Assembly: GCF_000766795.1 (NCBI RefSeq)
Contig: NZ_JPDS01000001.1
Location: 1,493,001-1,557,000, forward strand
Source of the DNA: Polaribacter sp. Hel1_85
GTDB taxonomy: Bacteria; Bacteroidota; Bacteroidia; Flavobacteriales; Flavobacteriaceae
Length of the DNA: 64,000 nt
Direction of reading: 5' to 3'
Both the position numbers and the translations under genes were made by a program. Below the pieces are notes generated by a model. The model had not been told where the DNA came from. It worked only from the letters and a program-made list of their open reading frames with translations, and did not search any database. This document shows, one piece after another, positions 19,153 through 28,371 of this stretch. The stretch's first letter is position 1. Each line of letters starts with the position of its first letter.

Positions 19153-20082
19153 TTAACTGTTTTTATTTACTGCCTGAATAAAAATATCATTTGCACTTGG
19201 TATTAATTCTACAAAATGCTGTACTTCTCCTCTACTTGTTAAAAACGATAACAAATCATTAGAAGTATTTCCTTCAGTTAATTTTACATTCATTGTTAAA
19301 CTATCATTCAATAATTTAAAATCAGCAGGAAAAACTTCAAAACTCTTTCTTAGCTTCTCCTCTACTTCTTTTGGATTTTCAGTTTCTAAACCAACTTGAA
19401 ATGTATGTGTTCTAAACTGACGTTTAATATCATCTAGTTTTCCGTCTAAAATTTTATTCGATTTATCTATCAAAGCAATTTCATCACACATTTCTTCAAC
19501 AGACTCCATTCTGTGTGTAGAAAAAATAATAGTTGCTCCTTCCTCTCGTAATTGTAAAATTTCTTTTGCTATTAGTTGTGCGTTTATTGGATCAAATCCA
19601 GAAAAAGGTTCATCAAAAATTAATAATTTTGGATTGTGCATTACAGTAACAATAAACTGTACTTTTTGCGCCATTCCTTTAGAAAGTTCTTCAATTTTTT
19701 TATTCCACCAAGCAGAAATATCAAATTTTTCAAACCAATATTTTAATCGTTTTTTAGCTTCAGATTTACTTAAACCTTTTAATTGTGCTAAATACAAAGC
19801 TTGTTCACCTACTTTCATCGATTTATACAAACCACGTTCTTCTGGTAAATACCCAATTTGTGCTGTATGTTTTGGTGCTAATGCTTCTCCATCTAAAATA
19901 ACAGAACCACTATCTGGCATTGTTATTTGATTGATAATTCTAATTAATGATGTTTTTCCTGCGCCATTTGGTCCTAACAAACCAAAAACACTTCCTTTAG
20001 GAATGTGTAAAGAAACATTGTTTAATGCAGTAAAATCTCCATATTTCTTAACAACATTGTTAACTTCTAATAAATTCTTCAT
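19153..20082 (-). CDS. ABC transporter ATP-binding protein (NatA-like)
   Basis: 309 residues. Walker A LLGPNGAGKTS, signature ELSKGMAQKVQFIV and Walker B LLIFDEPFSGFDP are present, followed by a roughly 80-residue C-terminal domain after the H-loop (IIFSTHRMESVEE), as in NatA-type exporters. First gene of the operon natA-natB-mscS-sigma-54 activator, with a TAnnTTTG promoter at 20154-20161. Confidence 0.9.
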   Translation of the reverse strand: MKNLLEVNNVVKKYGDFTALNNVSLHIPKGSVFGLLGPNGAGKTSLIRIINQITMPDSGSVILDGEALAPKHTAQIGYLPEERGLYKSMKVGEQALYLAQLKGLSKSEAKKRLKYWFEKFDISAWWNKKIEELSKGMAQKVQFIVTVMHNPKLLIFDEPFSGFDPINAQLIAKEILQLREEGATIIFSTHRMESVEEMCDEIALIDKSNKILDGKLDDIKRQFRTHTFQVGLETENPKEVEEKLRKSFEVFPADFKLLNDSLTMNVKLTEGNTSNDLLSFLTSRGEVQHFVELIPSANDIFIQAVNKNS

Positions 20083-20153
20083 TGAGTCTCAATAATTTTT
20101 TTCTGAAAGTTATCAGTAACTACAAACTTACATATTTTATAGGTATTAGTATT

Positions 20154-20161
20154 CAAAGGTA
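20154..20161 (-). promoter_or_regulatory. -7 promoter element of the ABC exporter operon
   Basis: TACCTTTG on the minus strand, perfect TAnnTTTG, 71 bp from the ATG. It lies 30 bp from the MarR-type operators of the divergent operon. Confidence 0.55.
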
Positions 20162-20190
20162 TTAAAACGTTACACTTTAATTTATGTTAA

Positions 20191-20239
20191 AATTTACTAT
20201 GCATGCATAACTTTTTTGTAATTTACTATGCATGCATAA
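20191..20239 (+). promoter_or_regulatory. Tandem palindromic operator repeats upstream of marR-fadBA
   Basis: A 20-bp sequence AATTTACTATGCATGCATAA occurs twice without mismatch (20191-20210 and 20220-20239), 29 bp apart. Each holds the 12-bp palindrome TATGCATGCATA. The second copy ends 10 bp before the -7 element, a position that would block RNA polymerase. Most likely the binding sites of the MarR-type repressor encoded just downstream. Confidence 0.75.
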
Positions 20240-20249
20240 TAAATTTTTA

Positions 20250-20257
20250 TATATTTG
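20250..20257 (+). promoter_or_regulatory. -7 promoter element of the marR-fad operon
   Basis: TATATTTG, perfect TAnnTTTG, ends only 5 bp before the ATG at 20263, which predicts a leaderless or nearly leaderless mRNA. Confidence 0.6.
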
Positions 20258-20262
20258 GCGAA

Positions 20263-20721
20263 ATGGAGAAATTAAAATCAATAGATCATGAACTTAGAGC
20301 AACTTGGCAAGCTGTTGCAAAATTGTATAATGAGCGAGCTGTAAAGCATGATAGTACTATGGCTACTGCTTTTGTTTTATTAAATATTGATAAACAAAAC
20401 GGAACTCCATCTACAGCTTTAGGCCCTTTAATGGGAATGGAACCTACAAGTCTTTCTAGAATTTTAAAAACGATGGAAGATAAAGGTGCTATTTGTAGAG
20501 AAAAAAACCCTGATGATGGTAGAAGTGTTATCATCAAATTAACAGAATATGGCAAAGAAATGCGTAAAGTTTCTAAAGGTCATGTTATACAGTTTAATGA
20601 AACTGTAAGAGATAATGTTTCTGAAAAAGATTTAGCAGGTTTTTTTAAAGTAACAGCAACTATTAATAAATTGATTGCCGACAGAGATATTTATGAAAAT
20701 ATCAACAATAAAGCAGTATAA
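20263..20721 (+). CDS. MarR-family transcriptional regulator
   Basis: 152 residues from the ATG at 20263 (an ATG farther upstream at 20203 would lie inside the operator). The winged helix covers about 35-105: GTPSTALGPLMGMEPTSLSRILKTMEDKGAI (recognition helix) and the wing NPDDGRSVIIKLTEYG with the Asp-x-R of MarR proteins. It starts the beta-oxidation operon and probably represses it from the tandem palindromes upstream, released by fatty acyl-CoA or a related ligand (inference). Confidence 0.88.
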   Translation: MEKLKSIDHELRATWQAVAKLYNERAVKHDSTMATAFVLLNIDKQNGTPSTALGPLMGMEPTSLSRILKTMEDKGAICREKNPDDGRSVIIKLTEYGKEMRKVSKGHVIQFNETVRDNVSEKDLAGFFKVTATINKLIADRDIYENINNKAV

Positions 20722-20734
20722 AACAAATTAACTA

Positions 20735-23137
20735 ATGACTAGAAGAATTAAAAAAGTAGCAATAGTTGGCTCTGGAATTATGGGAAGCGGAATTGCTTGT
20801 CATTTCGCAAACATTGGAGTTGAAGTTCTATTATTGGATATAGTTCCAAGAGAATTAAACGACAAAGAAAAAGCTAAAGGATTAACGCTAGAAGACAAAG
20901 TTGTACGAAATCGTTTAGTAAATGATGCGCTTAGAGCTTCCCTAAAATCTAAACCTTCTCCTATTTACAATCAAAAATTTGCAAACAGAATTACTACTGG
21001 TAATTTAGAAGATGATATTGCAAAAGTTGCAGATGTAGATTGGATTATGGAAGTTGTTGTAGAAAGACTAGATATCAAAAAAATAGTTTTTGAAAAACTA
21101 GAAAAATACAGAACTCCAGGAACAATTATATCTTCTAACACTTCTGGTATTCCTATTAAATTTATGAATGAAGGAAGAAGTGAAGATTTCCAAAAGCATT
21201 TTGCGGTAACTCACTTTTTTAATCCACCAAGATATTTAAAACTTTTTGAAGTTGTTCCTGGTCCAGATTGTAAACAAGAAGTTACAGACTTTTTAATGAT
21301 GTATGGTGAAAAATTCTTAGGTAAAACTTCCGTTTTAGCTAAAGATACTCCTGCATTTATAGGTAATAGAATTGGAATTTTCGGAATTCAATCGCTTTTT
21401 CATCAAGTAAAAGAATTAGGTTTAACTGTTGAAGAAGTTGATAAATTAACAGGCCCTGTTATTGGTCGACCAAAATCTGCAACTTTTAGAACTGTAGATG
21501 TTGTTGGTTTAGACACTTTGGTGCACGTTGCAAACGGAATCTATGAAAACTGTCCTAATGATGAAGCTCATGAGCTTTTCAAATTACCAGGTTTCATTAA
21601 TACAATGATGGAAAATAAGTGGTTAGGAAGTAAAACTGGTCAAGGTTTTTACAAAAAATCAGTAGTTGATGGTAAAAAAGAAATTTTAACTTTAGACTTA
21701 GACACTTTAGAATACCGTTCTAAAAAACGTGCAAAATTTGCAACTTTAGAATTAACAAAAACAATAGACAAACCAATTGATCGATTTAAAATTTTAGTTG
21801 GCGGAAAAGATAAAGCTGGTGAATTTTACAGAAAAAACTTTGCTGCAATGTTTGCTTATGTTCAAAATAGAATTCCAGAAATTTCTGATGAGCTTTATAA
21901 GATAGATGATGCAATGAAAGCTGGTTTTGGTTGGGAAAATGGACCTTTCGAAATTTGGGATGCAGTTGGTGTAGAAAAAGGAATCGAATTAATGAAAGCT
22001 GAAGGAAAAGAACCTGCAGCCTGGGTAACAGAAATGTTAGCTTCTGGTGTAACATCTTTTTATTCAGTAAAAGAAGGAGCAACTCAGTTTTATGACATTC
22101 CTTCTAAATCTCAAACGAAGAAACCTGGTCAAGAATCATTTATCATATTAGATAATATTAGAAAATCAAACGAAGTTTGGAAAAACTCTGGTGTTGTAAT
22201 TGAAGATATTGGAGATGGAATTTTAAATTTAGAATTCCAATCTAAAATGAATACAATTGGTGGTGATGTTTTAGCTGGAGTTAACAAAGCAATTGATTTA
22301 GCTGAAAAAGATTTTCAAGGTTTAGTTATTGGTAATCAAGCTGCAAATTTCTCTGTAGGAGCAAATATTGGTATGATTTTTATGATGGCTGTAGAACAAG
22401 AATATGATGAGTTAAATTATGCAATTAAATATTTCCAAGACACAATGATGCGTATGCGTTATTCTGCAATTCCTACAATTTCTGCACCTCATGGAATGGC
22501 TTTAGGTGGTGGTTGTGAAATATCACTTCATGCAGATAAAGTTGTTGCAGCTGCAGAAACTTATATGGGATTAGTAGAATTTGGAGTTGGTGTAATTCCT
22601 GGTGGAGGTGGTTCTAAAGAAATGGCTTTAAGAGCTTCTGATTTATTTCACAAAGGAGATGTAGAACTAAACATTTTACAAGAAAACTTCTTAACTATTG
22701 GTATGGCAAAAGTTTCAACTTCTGCTCATGAAGCATTCGATTTAGGCTTACTTCAAAAAGGAAAAGATGTTGTTGTTGTAAATAAAGAAAGACAAATTGC
22801 AACTGCAAAAGCACATGCAAAATTAATGGCAGAAAGTGGTTATACACAACCTGCAAAACGTAATGATGTTAAGGTTTTAGGAAAACAAGCTTTAGGAATG
22901 TTTTTAGTAGGAACAGATTCTATGAAAGACTCTAAATACATTAGTGGACACGATATGAAAATTGCCAACAAACTAGCCTATGTAATGGCTGGAGGGGATT
23001 TATCTGAACCAACATTGGTTACAGAACAATATCTACTAGACCTAGAAAGAGAAGCGTTTTTATCACTTTGTACAGAACGTAAAACATTGGAAAGAATTCA
23101 ACACATGTTAAAAACTGGTAAACCTTTAAGAAACTAA
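20735..23137 (+). CDS. 3-hydroxyacyl-CoA dehydrogenase / enoyl-CoA hydratase fusion
   Basis: 800 residues. The NAD-binding 3-hydroxyacyl-CoA dehydrogenase domain comes first (VGSGIMGSGIA near 11, catalytic HFFNPP, then the C-terminal domains to about 460). The crotonase domain follows (about 480-690, oxyanion-hole segments ANFSVGANIGMI and PHGMALGGGCEISLHAD). This order is the reverse of E. coli FadB and is the type common in Bacteroidota and actinobacteria. It catalyses steps 2 and 3 of fatty acid beta-oxidation. Confidence 0.93.
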   Translation: MTRRIKKVAIVGSGIMGSGIACHFANIGVEVLLLDIVPRELNDKEKAKGLTLEDKVVRNRLVNDALRASLKSKPSPIYNQKFANRITTGNLEDDIAKVADVDWIMEVVVERLDIKKIVFEKLEKYRTPGTIISSNTSGIPIKFMNEGRSEDFQKHFAVTHFFNPPRYLKLFEVVPGPDCKQEVTDFLMMYGEKFLGKTSVLAKDTPAFIGNRIGIFGIQSLFHQVKELGLTVEEVDKLTGPVIGRPKSATFRTVDVVGLDTLVHVANGIYENCPNDEAHELFKLPGFINTMMENKWLGSKTGQGFYKKSVVDGKKEILTLDLDTLEYRSKKRAKFATLELTKTIDKPIDRFKILVGGKDKAGEFYRKNFAAMFAYVQNRIPEISDELYKIDDAMKAGFGWENGPFEIWDAVGVEKGIELMKAEGKEPAAWVTEMLASGVTSFYSVKEGATQFYDIPSKSQTKKPGQESFIILDNIRKSNEVWKNSGVVIEDIGDGILNLEFQSKMNTIGGDVLAGVNKAIDLAEKDFQGLVIGNQAANFSVGANIGMIFMMAVEQEYDELNYAIKYFQDTMMRMRYSAIPTISAPHGMALGGGCEISLHADKVVAAAETYMGLVEFGVGVIPGGGGSKEMALRASDLFHKGDVELNILQENFLTIGMAKVSTSAHEAFDLGLLQKGKDVVVVNKERQIATAKAHAKLMAESGYTQPAKRNDVKVLGKQALGMFLVGTDSMKDSKYISGHDMKIANKLAYVMAGGDLSEPTLVTEQYLLDLEREAFLSLCTERKTLERIQHMLKTGKPLRN

Positions 23138-23141
23138 AATT

Positions 23142-24335
23142 ATGAGCAAACAAGCATATATAGTAAAAGCATATAGAACCGCAGTTGCAAAAGCTCCAAA
23201 AGGTGTTTTTCGTTTTAAGCGTGCAGACGAGTTGGGTGCAGAAACCATTCAACACATGATGAAAGAATTACCTAATCTAGACGTAAAACGTATAGATGAT
23301 GTAATTGTAGGTAACGCAATGCCAGAAGGTTCTCAAGGATTAAATATGGCACGTTTTATTTCTTTAATAGGATTAAATTCTGTGGATGTACCAGGAGTTA
23401 CAGTAAATCGTTTTTGTTCTTCTGGATTAGAAACTATTGCAATGGCAGCAGCTAAAATTCAAGCAGGAATGGCAAGTTGTATTATTGCTGGTGGATCAGA
23501 AAGCATGAGTTCTGTTCCTATGACAGGTTTTAAACCTGAATTAAATTATGATACCGTTAATTCTGGTCATGCAGATTATTATTGGGGAATGGGAAATACT
23601 GCAGAAGCTGTAGCAAATCAATTTAATGTTTCTAGAGAAGACCAAGATCAATTTGCATTTAACTCTCATATGAAAGCATTAAAGGCACAGGCTGAAAATC
23701 GTTTTCAAGATCAAATAGTTCCTATTGAAGTTGAGGAAACATATTTAGATAATAATGGAAAAAAAGCAACAAGAAAATATACCGTAACTAAAGATGAAGG
23801 TCCAAGAAAAGGAACCTCAATTGAAGTTTTAAATAAATTACGTGCAGTTTTTGCTGCTGGAGGAAGTGTAACTGCTGGTAACTCATCTCAAATGAGTGAT
23901 GGTGCAGCTTTTGTTATGGTGATGAGTGAAGAAATGGTAAAAGAATTAAATCTAGAACCAATTGCAAGAGTTGTAAATTATGCTGCAGCTGGTGTAGAAC
24001 CAAGAATTATGGGAATTGGTCCTGTAGCTGCAATTCCAAAAGTTTTAAAACAAGCAGGATTAAAACAAAATGATATTGATTTAATTGAATTGAATGAAGC
24101 TTTTGCTTCTCAATCTTTAGCAGTAATGCGTGAGTTAGATTTGAATCAAGAAATTGTAAATGTAAATGGTGGCGCCATTGCATTAGGACATCCTTTAGGT
24201 TGTACAGGAGCAAAATTATCTGTGCAATTATTTGATGAAATGCGTAAACGCGATATGAAAAATAAATACGGAATGGTAACAATGTGTGTTGGTACAGGTC
24301 AAGGTGCTGCAGGTGTTTTCGAATTCTTAAGTTAA
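23142..24335 (+). CDS. fadA: Acetyl-CoA C-acyltransferase (3-ketoacyl-CoA thiolase)
   Basis: 397 residues. The nucleophilic Cys92 is in NRFCSSGLE, the catalytic His in [15 protein letters not shown], and the second Cys in [10 protein letters not shown]. Thiolytic cleavage of 3-ketoacyl-CoA is the last step of beta-oxidation. It starts 4 bp after the dehydrogenase/hydratase gene, giving an FadBA-type complex. Confidence 0.95.
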   Translation: MSKQAYIVKAYRTAVAKAPKGVFRFKRADELGAETIQHMMKELPNLDVKRIDDVIVGNAMPEGSQGLNMARFISLIGLNSVDVPGVTVNRFCSSGLETIAMAAAKIQAGMASCIIAGGSESMSSVPMTGFKPELNYDTVNSGHADYYWGMGNTAEAVANQFNVSREDQDQFAFNSHMKALKAQAENRFQDQIVPIEVEETYLDNNGKKATRKYTVTKDEGPRKGTSIEVLNKLRAVFAAGGSVTAGNSSQMSDGAAFVMVMSEEMVKELNLEPIARVVNYAAAGVEPRIMGIGPVAAIPKVLKQAGLKQNDIDLIELNEAFASQSLAVMRELDLNQEIVNVNGGAIALGHPLGCTGAKLSVQLFDEMRKRDMKNKYGMVTMCVGTGQGAAGVFEFLS

Positions 24336-24359
24336 TAACAAAATTAAAAAATCAAAAAA

Positions 24360-26156
24360 ATGGCAGATTTATTAAGAGGTGGACAATTCCTTGTAAAAGA
24401 AACGAACTGTGAAGACGTATTTACTCCAGAAGATTTTTCTGAAGAGCAACAAATGATGAAAGAAGCAGTGATGGAATTTAATGATAGAGAAATCATTCCT
24501 CACAAAGCTCGTTTTGAAGCAAAAGATTATGCACTTACAGAAGATGTAATGCGTAAAGCTGGAGAATTAGGGTTTTTAGGAGTTGCTGTTCCTGAAGCTT
24601 ATGGAGGTTTAGGAATGGGATTTGTTTCTACACTTTTAACTTGTGATTATATTTCTAGTGGAACAGGATCTTTTAGTACTGCTTTTGGTGCACATACTGG
24701 TATTGGTACAATGCCAATTACATTGTATGGAACTGAAGAACAAAAACAAAAATATGTTCCTAAATTAGCTACTGGAGAATGGTTTGGAGCTTATTGTTTA
24801 ACAGAACCTGGTGCAGGATCTGATGCAAATTCAGGAAAAACAACTGCGGAATTATCTGCAGATGGAAAATCTTATAAAATTAATGGTCAAAAAATGTGGA
24901 TTTCAAACGCAGGTTTTTGTCGTTTAATGATTGTTTTTGCGCGTATTGAAGGAGATAAAAATATTACTGGTTTTATTGTAGAATTTGATAAAGACAGTCC
25001 AAATGGAATTACTTTAGGAGAAGAAGAACATAAATTAGGAATTAGAGCTTCATCAACTAGACAAGTATTTTTTAATGATACAGTTGTACCAGCTGAAAAT
25101 ATGCTAGCAGGACGTGGTGAAGGTTTTAAAATTGCAATGAATGCTTTAAATGTTGGTCGTATTAAATTAGCAGGAGCTTGCTTAGATTCTCAACGTAGAA
25201 TTGTTTCTCATGCTGTAAATTACGCGAACGAGCGTAAACAATTTAAAACACCTATTTCAGATTTTGGAGCAATTAAAGTAAAACTAGCAGAAATGGCAGC
25301 CAATACTTATGTTGGTGAATCTGCATCTTATAGAGCAGCAAAAGATATTGAAGATAGAATTGCTTTAAGAATTGAAGCAGGAAATACACATCAAGAAGCA
25401 GAATTAAAAGGTGTAGAAGAATATGCTATTGAATGTTCTATTTTAAAAGTTGCGGTTTCTGAAGATGTACAAAATTGTGCTGATGAAGGAATTCAAATTT
25501 TTGGTGGAATGGGATTCTCTGAAGAAACACCTATGGAATCTGCTTGGAGAGATGCAAGAATTGCACGTATTTACGAAGGAACGAACGAGATTAACAGAAT
25601 GCTTTCTGTTGGTATGTTGATTAAAAAAGCAATGAAAGGTCATGTAGACTTACTAGGACCTGCAACAGAAGTAGCAAATAGTTTAATGGGTATTCCTTCT
25701 TTTGAAACTCCAGATTATTCTGAGTTATTTTCTGAAGAAAAACATATGATTGCTAAGTTAAAGAAGACTTTTTTAATGGTTGCTGGTGCAGCACTTCAAA
25801 AGTATGGTCAAGAAATAGAATCTCATCAACAATTATTAATTGCAGCTTCAGATATTTTAATTGAAATATATATGGCAGAATCTGCAATTTTAAGAACTGA
25901 GAAAAACGCAAAACGTTTTGGTGAAGATTCTCAATCTGTACAAATAGCAATGTCTAAATTGTACTTGTATCATGCTGTAGATATCATTGAAGAAAAAGGA
26001 AAAGAAAGTATTATTTCTTTTGCAGAAGGTGATGAGCAACGTATGATGTTAATGGGCTTAAAACGATTTACAAAATATACAAACTACCCAGATATAGTAG
26101 ATTTACGTAACGAAATAGCAGAAAAAGTAAAAGCAGAAAATAAATACTGCTTCTAA
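24360..26156 (+). CDS. Acyl-CoA dehydrogenase
   Basis: 598 residues, longer than the usual 380 because of a C-terminal extension of about 190 residues, as in the VLCAD-like subfamily of Bacteroidota. FAD/substrate motifs: CLTEPGAGSDANSGKT, KMWISNAGF, and IFGGMGFSEETPMESAWRDARIARIYEGTNEI, where the Glu in YEGTNE is the likely base region. It performs the first oxidation of beta-oxidation; the electron acceptor ETF is not in the window. Last gene of the MarR-controlled operon. Confidence 0.93.
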   Translation: MADLLRGGQFLVKETNCEDVFTPEDFSEEQQMMKEAVMEFNDREIIPHKARFEAKDYALTEDVMRKAGELGFLGVAVPEAYGGLGMGFVSTLLTCDYISSGTGSFSTAFGAHTGIGTMPITLYGTEEQKQKYVPKLATGEWFGAYCLTEPGAGSDANSGKTTAELSADGKSYKINGQKMWISNAGFCRLMIVFARIEGDKNITGFIVEFDKDSPNGITLGEEEHKLGIRASSTRQVFFNDTVVPAENMLAGRGEGFKIAMNALNVGRIKLAGACLDSQRRIVSHAVNYANERKQFKTPISDFGAIKVKLAEMAANTYVGESASYRAAKDIEDRIALRIEAGNTHQEAELKGVEEYAIECSILKVAVSEDVQNCADEGIQIFGGMGFSEETPMESAWRDARIARIYEGTNEINRMLSVGMLIKKAMKGHVDLLGPATEVANSLMGIPSFETPDYSELFSEEKHMIAKLKKTFLMVAGAALQKYGQEIESHQQLLIAASDILIEIYMAESAILRTEKNAKRFGEDSQSVQIAMSKLYLYHAVDIIEEKGKESIISFAEGDEQRMMLMGLKRFTKYTNYPDIVDLRNEIAEKVKAENKYCF

Positions 26157-26167
26157 AAAAACTCTTG

Positions 26168-26222
26168 ATGTCAAATTGAGTTTGTTGAAGTTGTCAAATT
26201 CTTTTTCAAGCTCAACTGGCTA
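26168..26222. repeat. Decayed REP-like intergenic inverted repeat
   Basis: GTCAAATTGAGTTTGTTGAAG at 26170-26190 faces an imperfect complement at 26201-26220 (CTTTTTCAAGCTCAACTGGC). The arms look like degraded copies of the GAGCTTGTCGAA-type dispersed repeat common between genes of flavobacteria. Confidence 0.45.
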
Positions 26223-26285
26223 TCAAATATTATTAAAATTTAACCTTTATCAATTTGGTTAATGGTTATAGTTAGTTGTTTGTTT

Positions 26286-26315
26286 AAAAAACCATCATGT
26301 ACATGATGGTTTTTT
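26286..26315 (+). terminator. Terminator after the beta-oxidation operon
   Basis: Perfect palindrome AAAAAACCATCATGT / ACATGATGGTTTTTT followed by further T. Ends the fad operon. Confidence 0.88.
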
Positions 26316-26338
26316 TGTTGCTTTTATTTTCAATAGCC

Positions 26339-26381
26339 TGACTAATATCATAATAATCTTTAATTAATGTACTTATCTTTA
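26339..26381 (+). promoter_or_regulatory. CRP/FNR-type box 1 with -7 element
   Basis: Site TGACTAATATCA (26339-26350), 23 nt, then TATCTTTA (26374-26381). Drives the 26416-26652-27024 gene group. One of 13 promoters with this exact geometry. Confidence 0.75.
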
Positions 26382-26415
26382 TAAACACTATTGTATTAAT
26401 AAAAGATTATTAATC

Positions 26416-26631
26416 ATGAAAAATCTTCAAAAAATTTTAACTCAAATTACGCAACTTACAACTAATATTGAGACTAATTATCCTGAGTTATACAGATCTT
26501 TAGATGAAAACCCAATGACAATTCCTTCAATAAATCACCCACATATGGATGCTAAAGTTATGCAGGAATATCTTGAAAGTTTAAAACAATTATTACTTCA
26601 TCATATAGAAACACATAAAGCAAGAAAGTAG
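26416..26631 (+). CDS. Small helical protein of unknown function (71 aa)
   Basis: 71 residues, helical, with a conserved-looking centre LYRSLDENPMTIP and a His-rich C-terminus (LLLHHIETHKARK). I recognise no family with a known role. First gene behind box 1, 20 bp before the ArsC-like gene and likely co-transcribed, so it is probably stress-induced. Confidence 0.7.
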   Translation: MKNLQKILTQITQLTTNIETNYPELYRSLDENPMTIPSINHPHMDAKVMQEYLESLKQLLLHHIETHKARK

Positions 26632-26651
26632 AATAATTAAAAATCGATATT

Positions 26652-27017
26652 ATGGGAGAAATAGCCACATCAGAAAGACAAATTACATTGTTTTATCATT
26701 CAAAATCTGTAAGAGCAAAACAAACTTTAGCTTATGCAAAAGCAGAAGGATTGGCTATTTTAGAAATTGATTTATTAAAAACAAAATTAACAGGAACTCA
26801 AATTATTGAACTAGCTGAAAGATTAAATATTAATGTTTCAGAACTAGTAAATCAAGAGCATTCATCCTATAAAAAAAATTTTGAACACCATAATTTTTCT
26901 ACAAATGATTGGATAAAAATGATAAAACACAATCCTGAAATCATGAAGCAACCCATTGCTATTAGAGGTGACATTACCATTTTAGTGGAAACACCTAGTG
27001 ATATTATAAAAATTTAA
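26652..27017 (+). CDS. ArsC/Spx-like thioredoxin-fold protein lacking cysteines
   Basis: 121 residues with the ArsC/Spx layout: N-terminal strand ITLFYHSKSVRAKQTLAYAK, central helices, and the family C-terminal signature MKQPIAIRGDITILVETPSDI. The catalytic Cys, normally in the first loop, is replaced (YHSKS) and the protein has no Cys at all, so it cannot be a thiol arsenate reductase. A binding or RNA-polymerase-interacting role like Spx is possible but unproven. It lies 6 bp before the acid phosphatase gene. Confidence 0.75.
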   Translation: MGEIATSERQITLFYHSKSVRAKQTLAYAKAEGLAILEIDLLKTKLTGTQIIELAERLNINVSELVNQEHSSYKKNFEHHNFSTNDWIKMIKHNPEIMKQPIAIRGDITILVETPSDIIKI

Positions 27018-27023
27018 TTAATA

Positions 27024-27839
27024 ATGAAAAATAGCACTCTTTTTTCTCTTCTTATATTTATTATTTTTATTGGATGTAAATCACAAATAACTCAAGTTAA
27101 ACAAGAAAATTCAAGAAACATTCCAATTAAAGAACACACAATTCAAGCTGTTTTATGGCAACAAAATGCTGCAGAATACAGAGCTTTAACTTATCAAGCT
27201 TATAATTTAGCTAGAATTCAGTTAGATAACATTCTTATAAAGAACGAGTTTAAAAAGCCAATTGCAATTGTAACAGATATTGATGAAACCTTATTAGATA
27301 ATAGTCCTTATGCTGGTAAACAAGTTGAATTAGATGAAGACTATTCTACAATTAGATGGACAGAATGGGTGAAAAAAGAGCAAGCTAAATCAATACCTGG
27401 TGCGTTGTCTTTTTTTAACTATGCAAAAAGTAAAAATGTAACAATTTTTTATATTTCTAACAGATCATCTAAACAAACAAAGGAAACTATTAAAAACCTA
27501 AAAGTTAAAGGTTTTCCTTTTGCAGATAAAGCTCATGTAATATTAAAAAACATAGACAATCAAAAAGAAACCAGAAGGAATCGTGTTAGAAAAACACATG
27601 AAATTGTGTTATTTCTTGGTGATAATCTAACTGACTTTTCATCAGTATTCGAAAACCAATCTACTTTTCAAAGAAATAAAAGTGTTGATAGTTTAAAAAC
27701 ATTTTTTGGTAGAAAATTTATAATCTTCCCTAACCCTACTTATGGTGATTGGGAAACAAAAGGGATTTTAGAAAATAAATTTAATTGGACAAATTCTCAG
27801 AAAGACTCTATTAGACGTAAAAAAATCATTTCTTATTAA
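27024..27839 (+). CDS. HAD acid phosphatase lipoprotein, e(P4) family
   Basis: 271 residues. Lipobox-like start ...LIFIIFIGCKS with Cys near residue 18, so a lipoprotein. HAD motif I is VTDIDETLLDNS (both Asp present), motif II FYISNRSSK and motif III/IV LFLGDNLTDF. This is the lipoprotein e(P4)/class C acid phosphatase family, which dephosphorylates nucleotides at the outer membrane (for NAD or nucleoside salvage in Haemophilus). Third gene behind box 1. Confidence 0.9.
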   Translation: MKNSTLFSLLIFIIFIGCKSQITQVKQENSRNIPIKEHTIQAVLWQQNAAEYRALTYQAYNLARIQLDNILIKNEFKKPIAIVTDIDETLLDNSPYAGKQVELDEDYSTIRWTEWVKKEQAKSIPGALSFFNYAKSKNVTIFYISNRSSKQTKETIKNLKVKGFPFADKAHVILKNIDNQKETRRNRVRKTHEIVLFLGDNLTDFSSVFENQSTFQRNKSVDSLKTFFGRKFIIFPNPTYGDWETKGILENKFNWTNSQKDSIRRKKIISY

Positions 27840-27858
27840 GAATATATTTTAACTAAAG

Positions 27859-27901
27859 TGACTAAAGTCATTTTTCTTTTGATTTAAAATTTAAATCTTT
27901 G
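27859..27901 (+). promoter_or_regulatory. CRP/FNR-type box 2 with -7 element
   Basis: Site TGACTAAAGTCA (27859-27870), 23 nt, then AATCTTTG (27894-27901). Precedes the 27943 and 28372 genes. Confidence 0.8.
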
Positions 27902-27942
27902 GTTATTAAAAAAGAGTCATAACTTTTAAAGTATTTACTATT

Positions 27943-28329
27943 ATGAAAAAGGAGGTTATTTACAACTCGAACATGCATATTGAACATGAACAATGGAAAG
28001 GAGAGCTTAATTTCTGGAAAGAAGAATTATTTTTTTTAAACGAGAGATTAGATGAACTAGTAAAACGTTGGAAGAAAAAAAAGGTTCTTGAAAAACTAGC
28101 AAATTATAAAAATAAATTTACAATTCTTAAATCAGATATTGACAATATGCTTATAGAAATTGAAAAGCATGAAAACGAAATTGCTCCTCAAAGTAAAATA
28201 AACACAAGTGTATTAGATGAAAAGCTGATGAAAAACCATGGGGATTTCAGAGATAGTTTAGAGAAACAAAGACATGATTATTCTGATCTCAAGAAAAGTT
28301 TTTTTAGATTCCTTTCAAAACACATGTAA
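27943..28329 (+). CDS. Small coiled-coil protein, family copy 1 of 3
   Basis: 128 residues, highly charged, predicted coiled coil throughout. The start MKKEVIYNSNMHIEHEQWKGELNFWKEEL and the end KKSFFRFLSKHM match the copy at 60936 (MHFEHVHWKRELAFWEDEL ... KKDFFRFLEKYM) almost position for position, and the copy at 50462 more loosely. No known domain recognised. All three copies lie directly downstream of, or in an operon behind, a CRP/FNR-type box, so a shared stress function is likely. Confidence 0.8.
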   Translation: MKKEVIYNSNMHIEHEQWKGELNFWKEELFFLNERLDELVKRWKKKKVLEKLANYKNKFTILKSDIDNMLIEIEKHENEIAPQSKINTSVLDEKLMKNHGDFRDSLEKQRHDYSDLKKSFFRFLSKHM

Positions 28330-28371
28330 GGTTAGTATTCTTTTAAAATAAGACTAAAACTTACTAATAAA

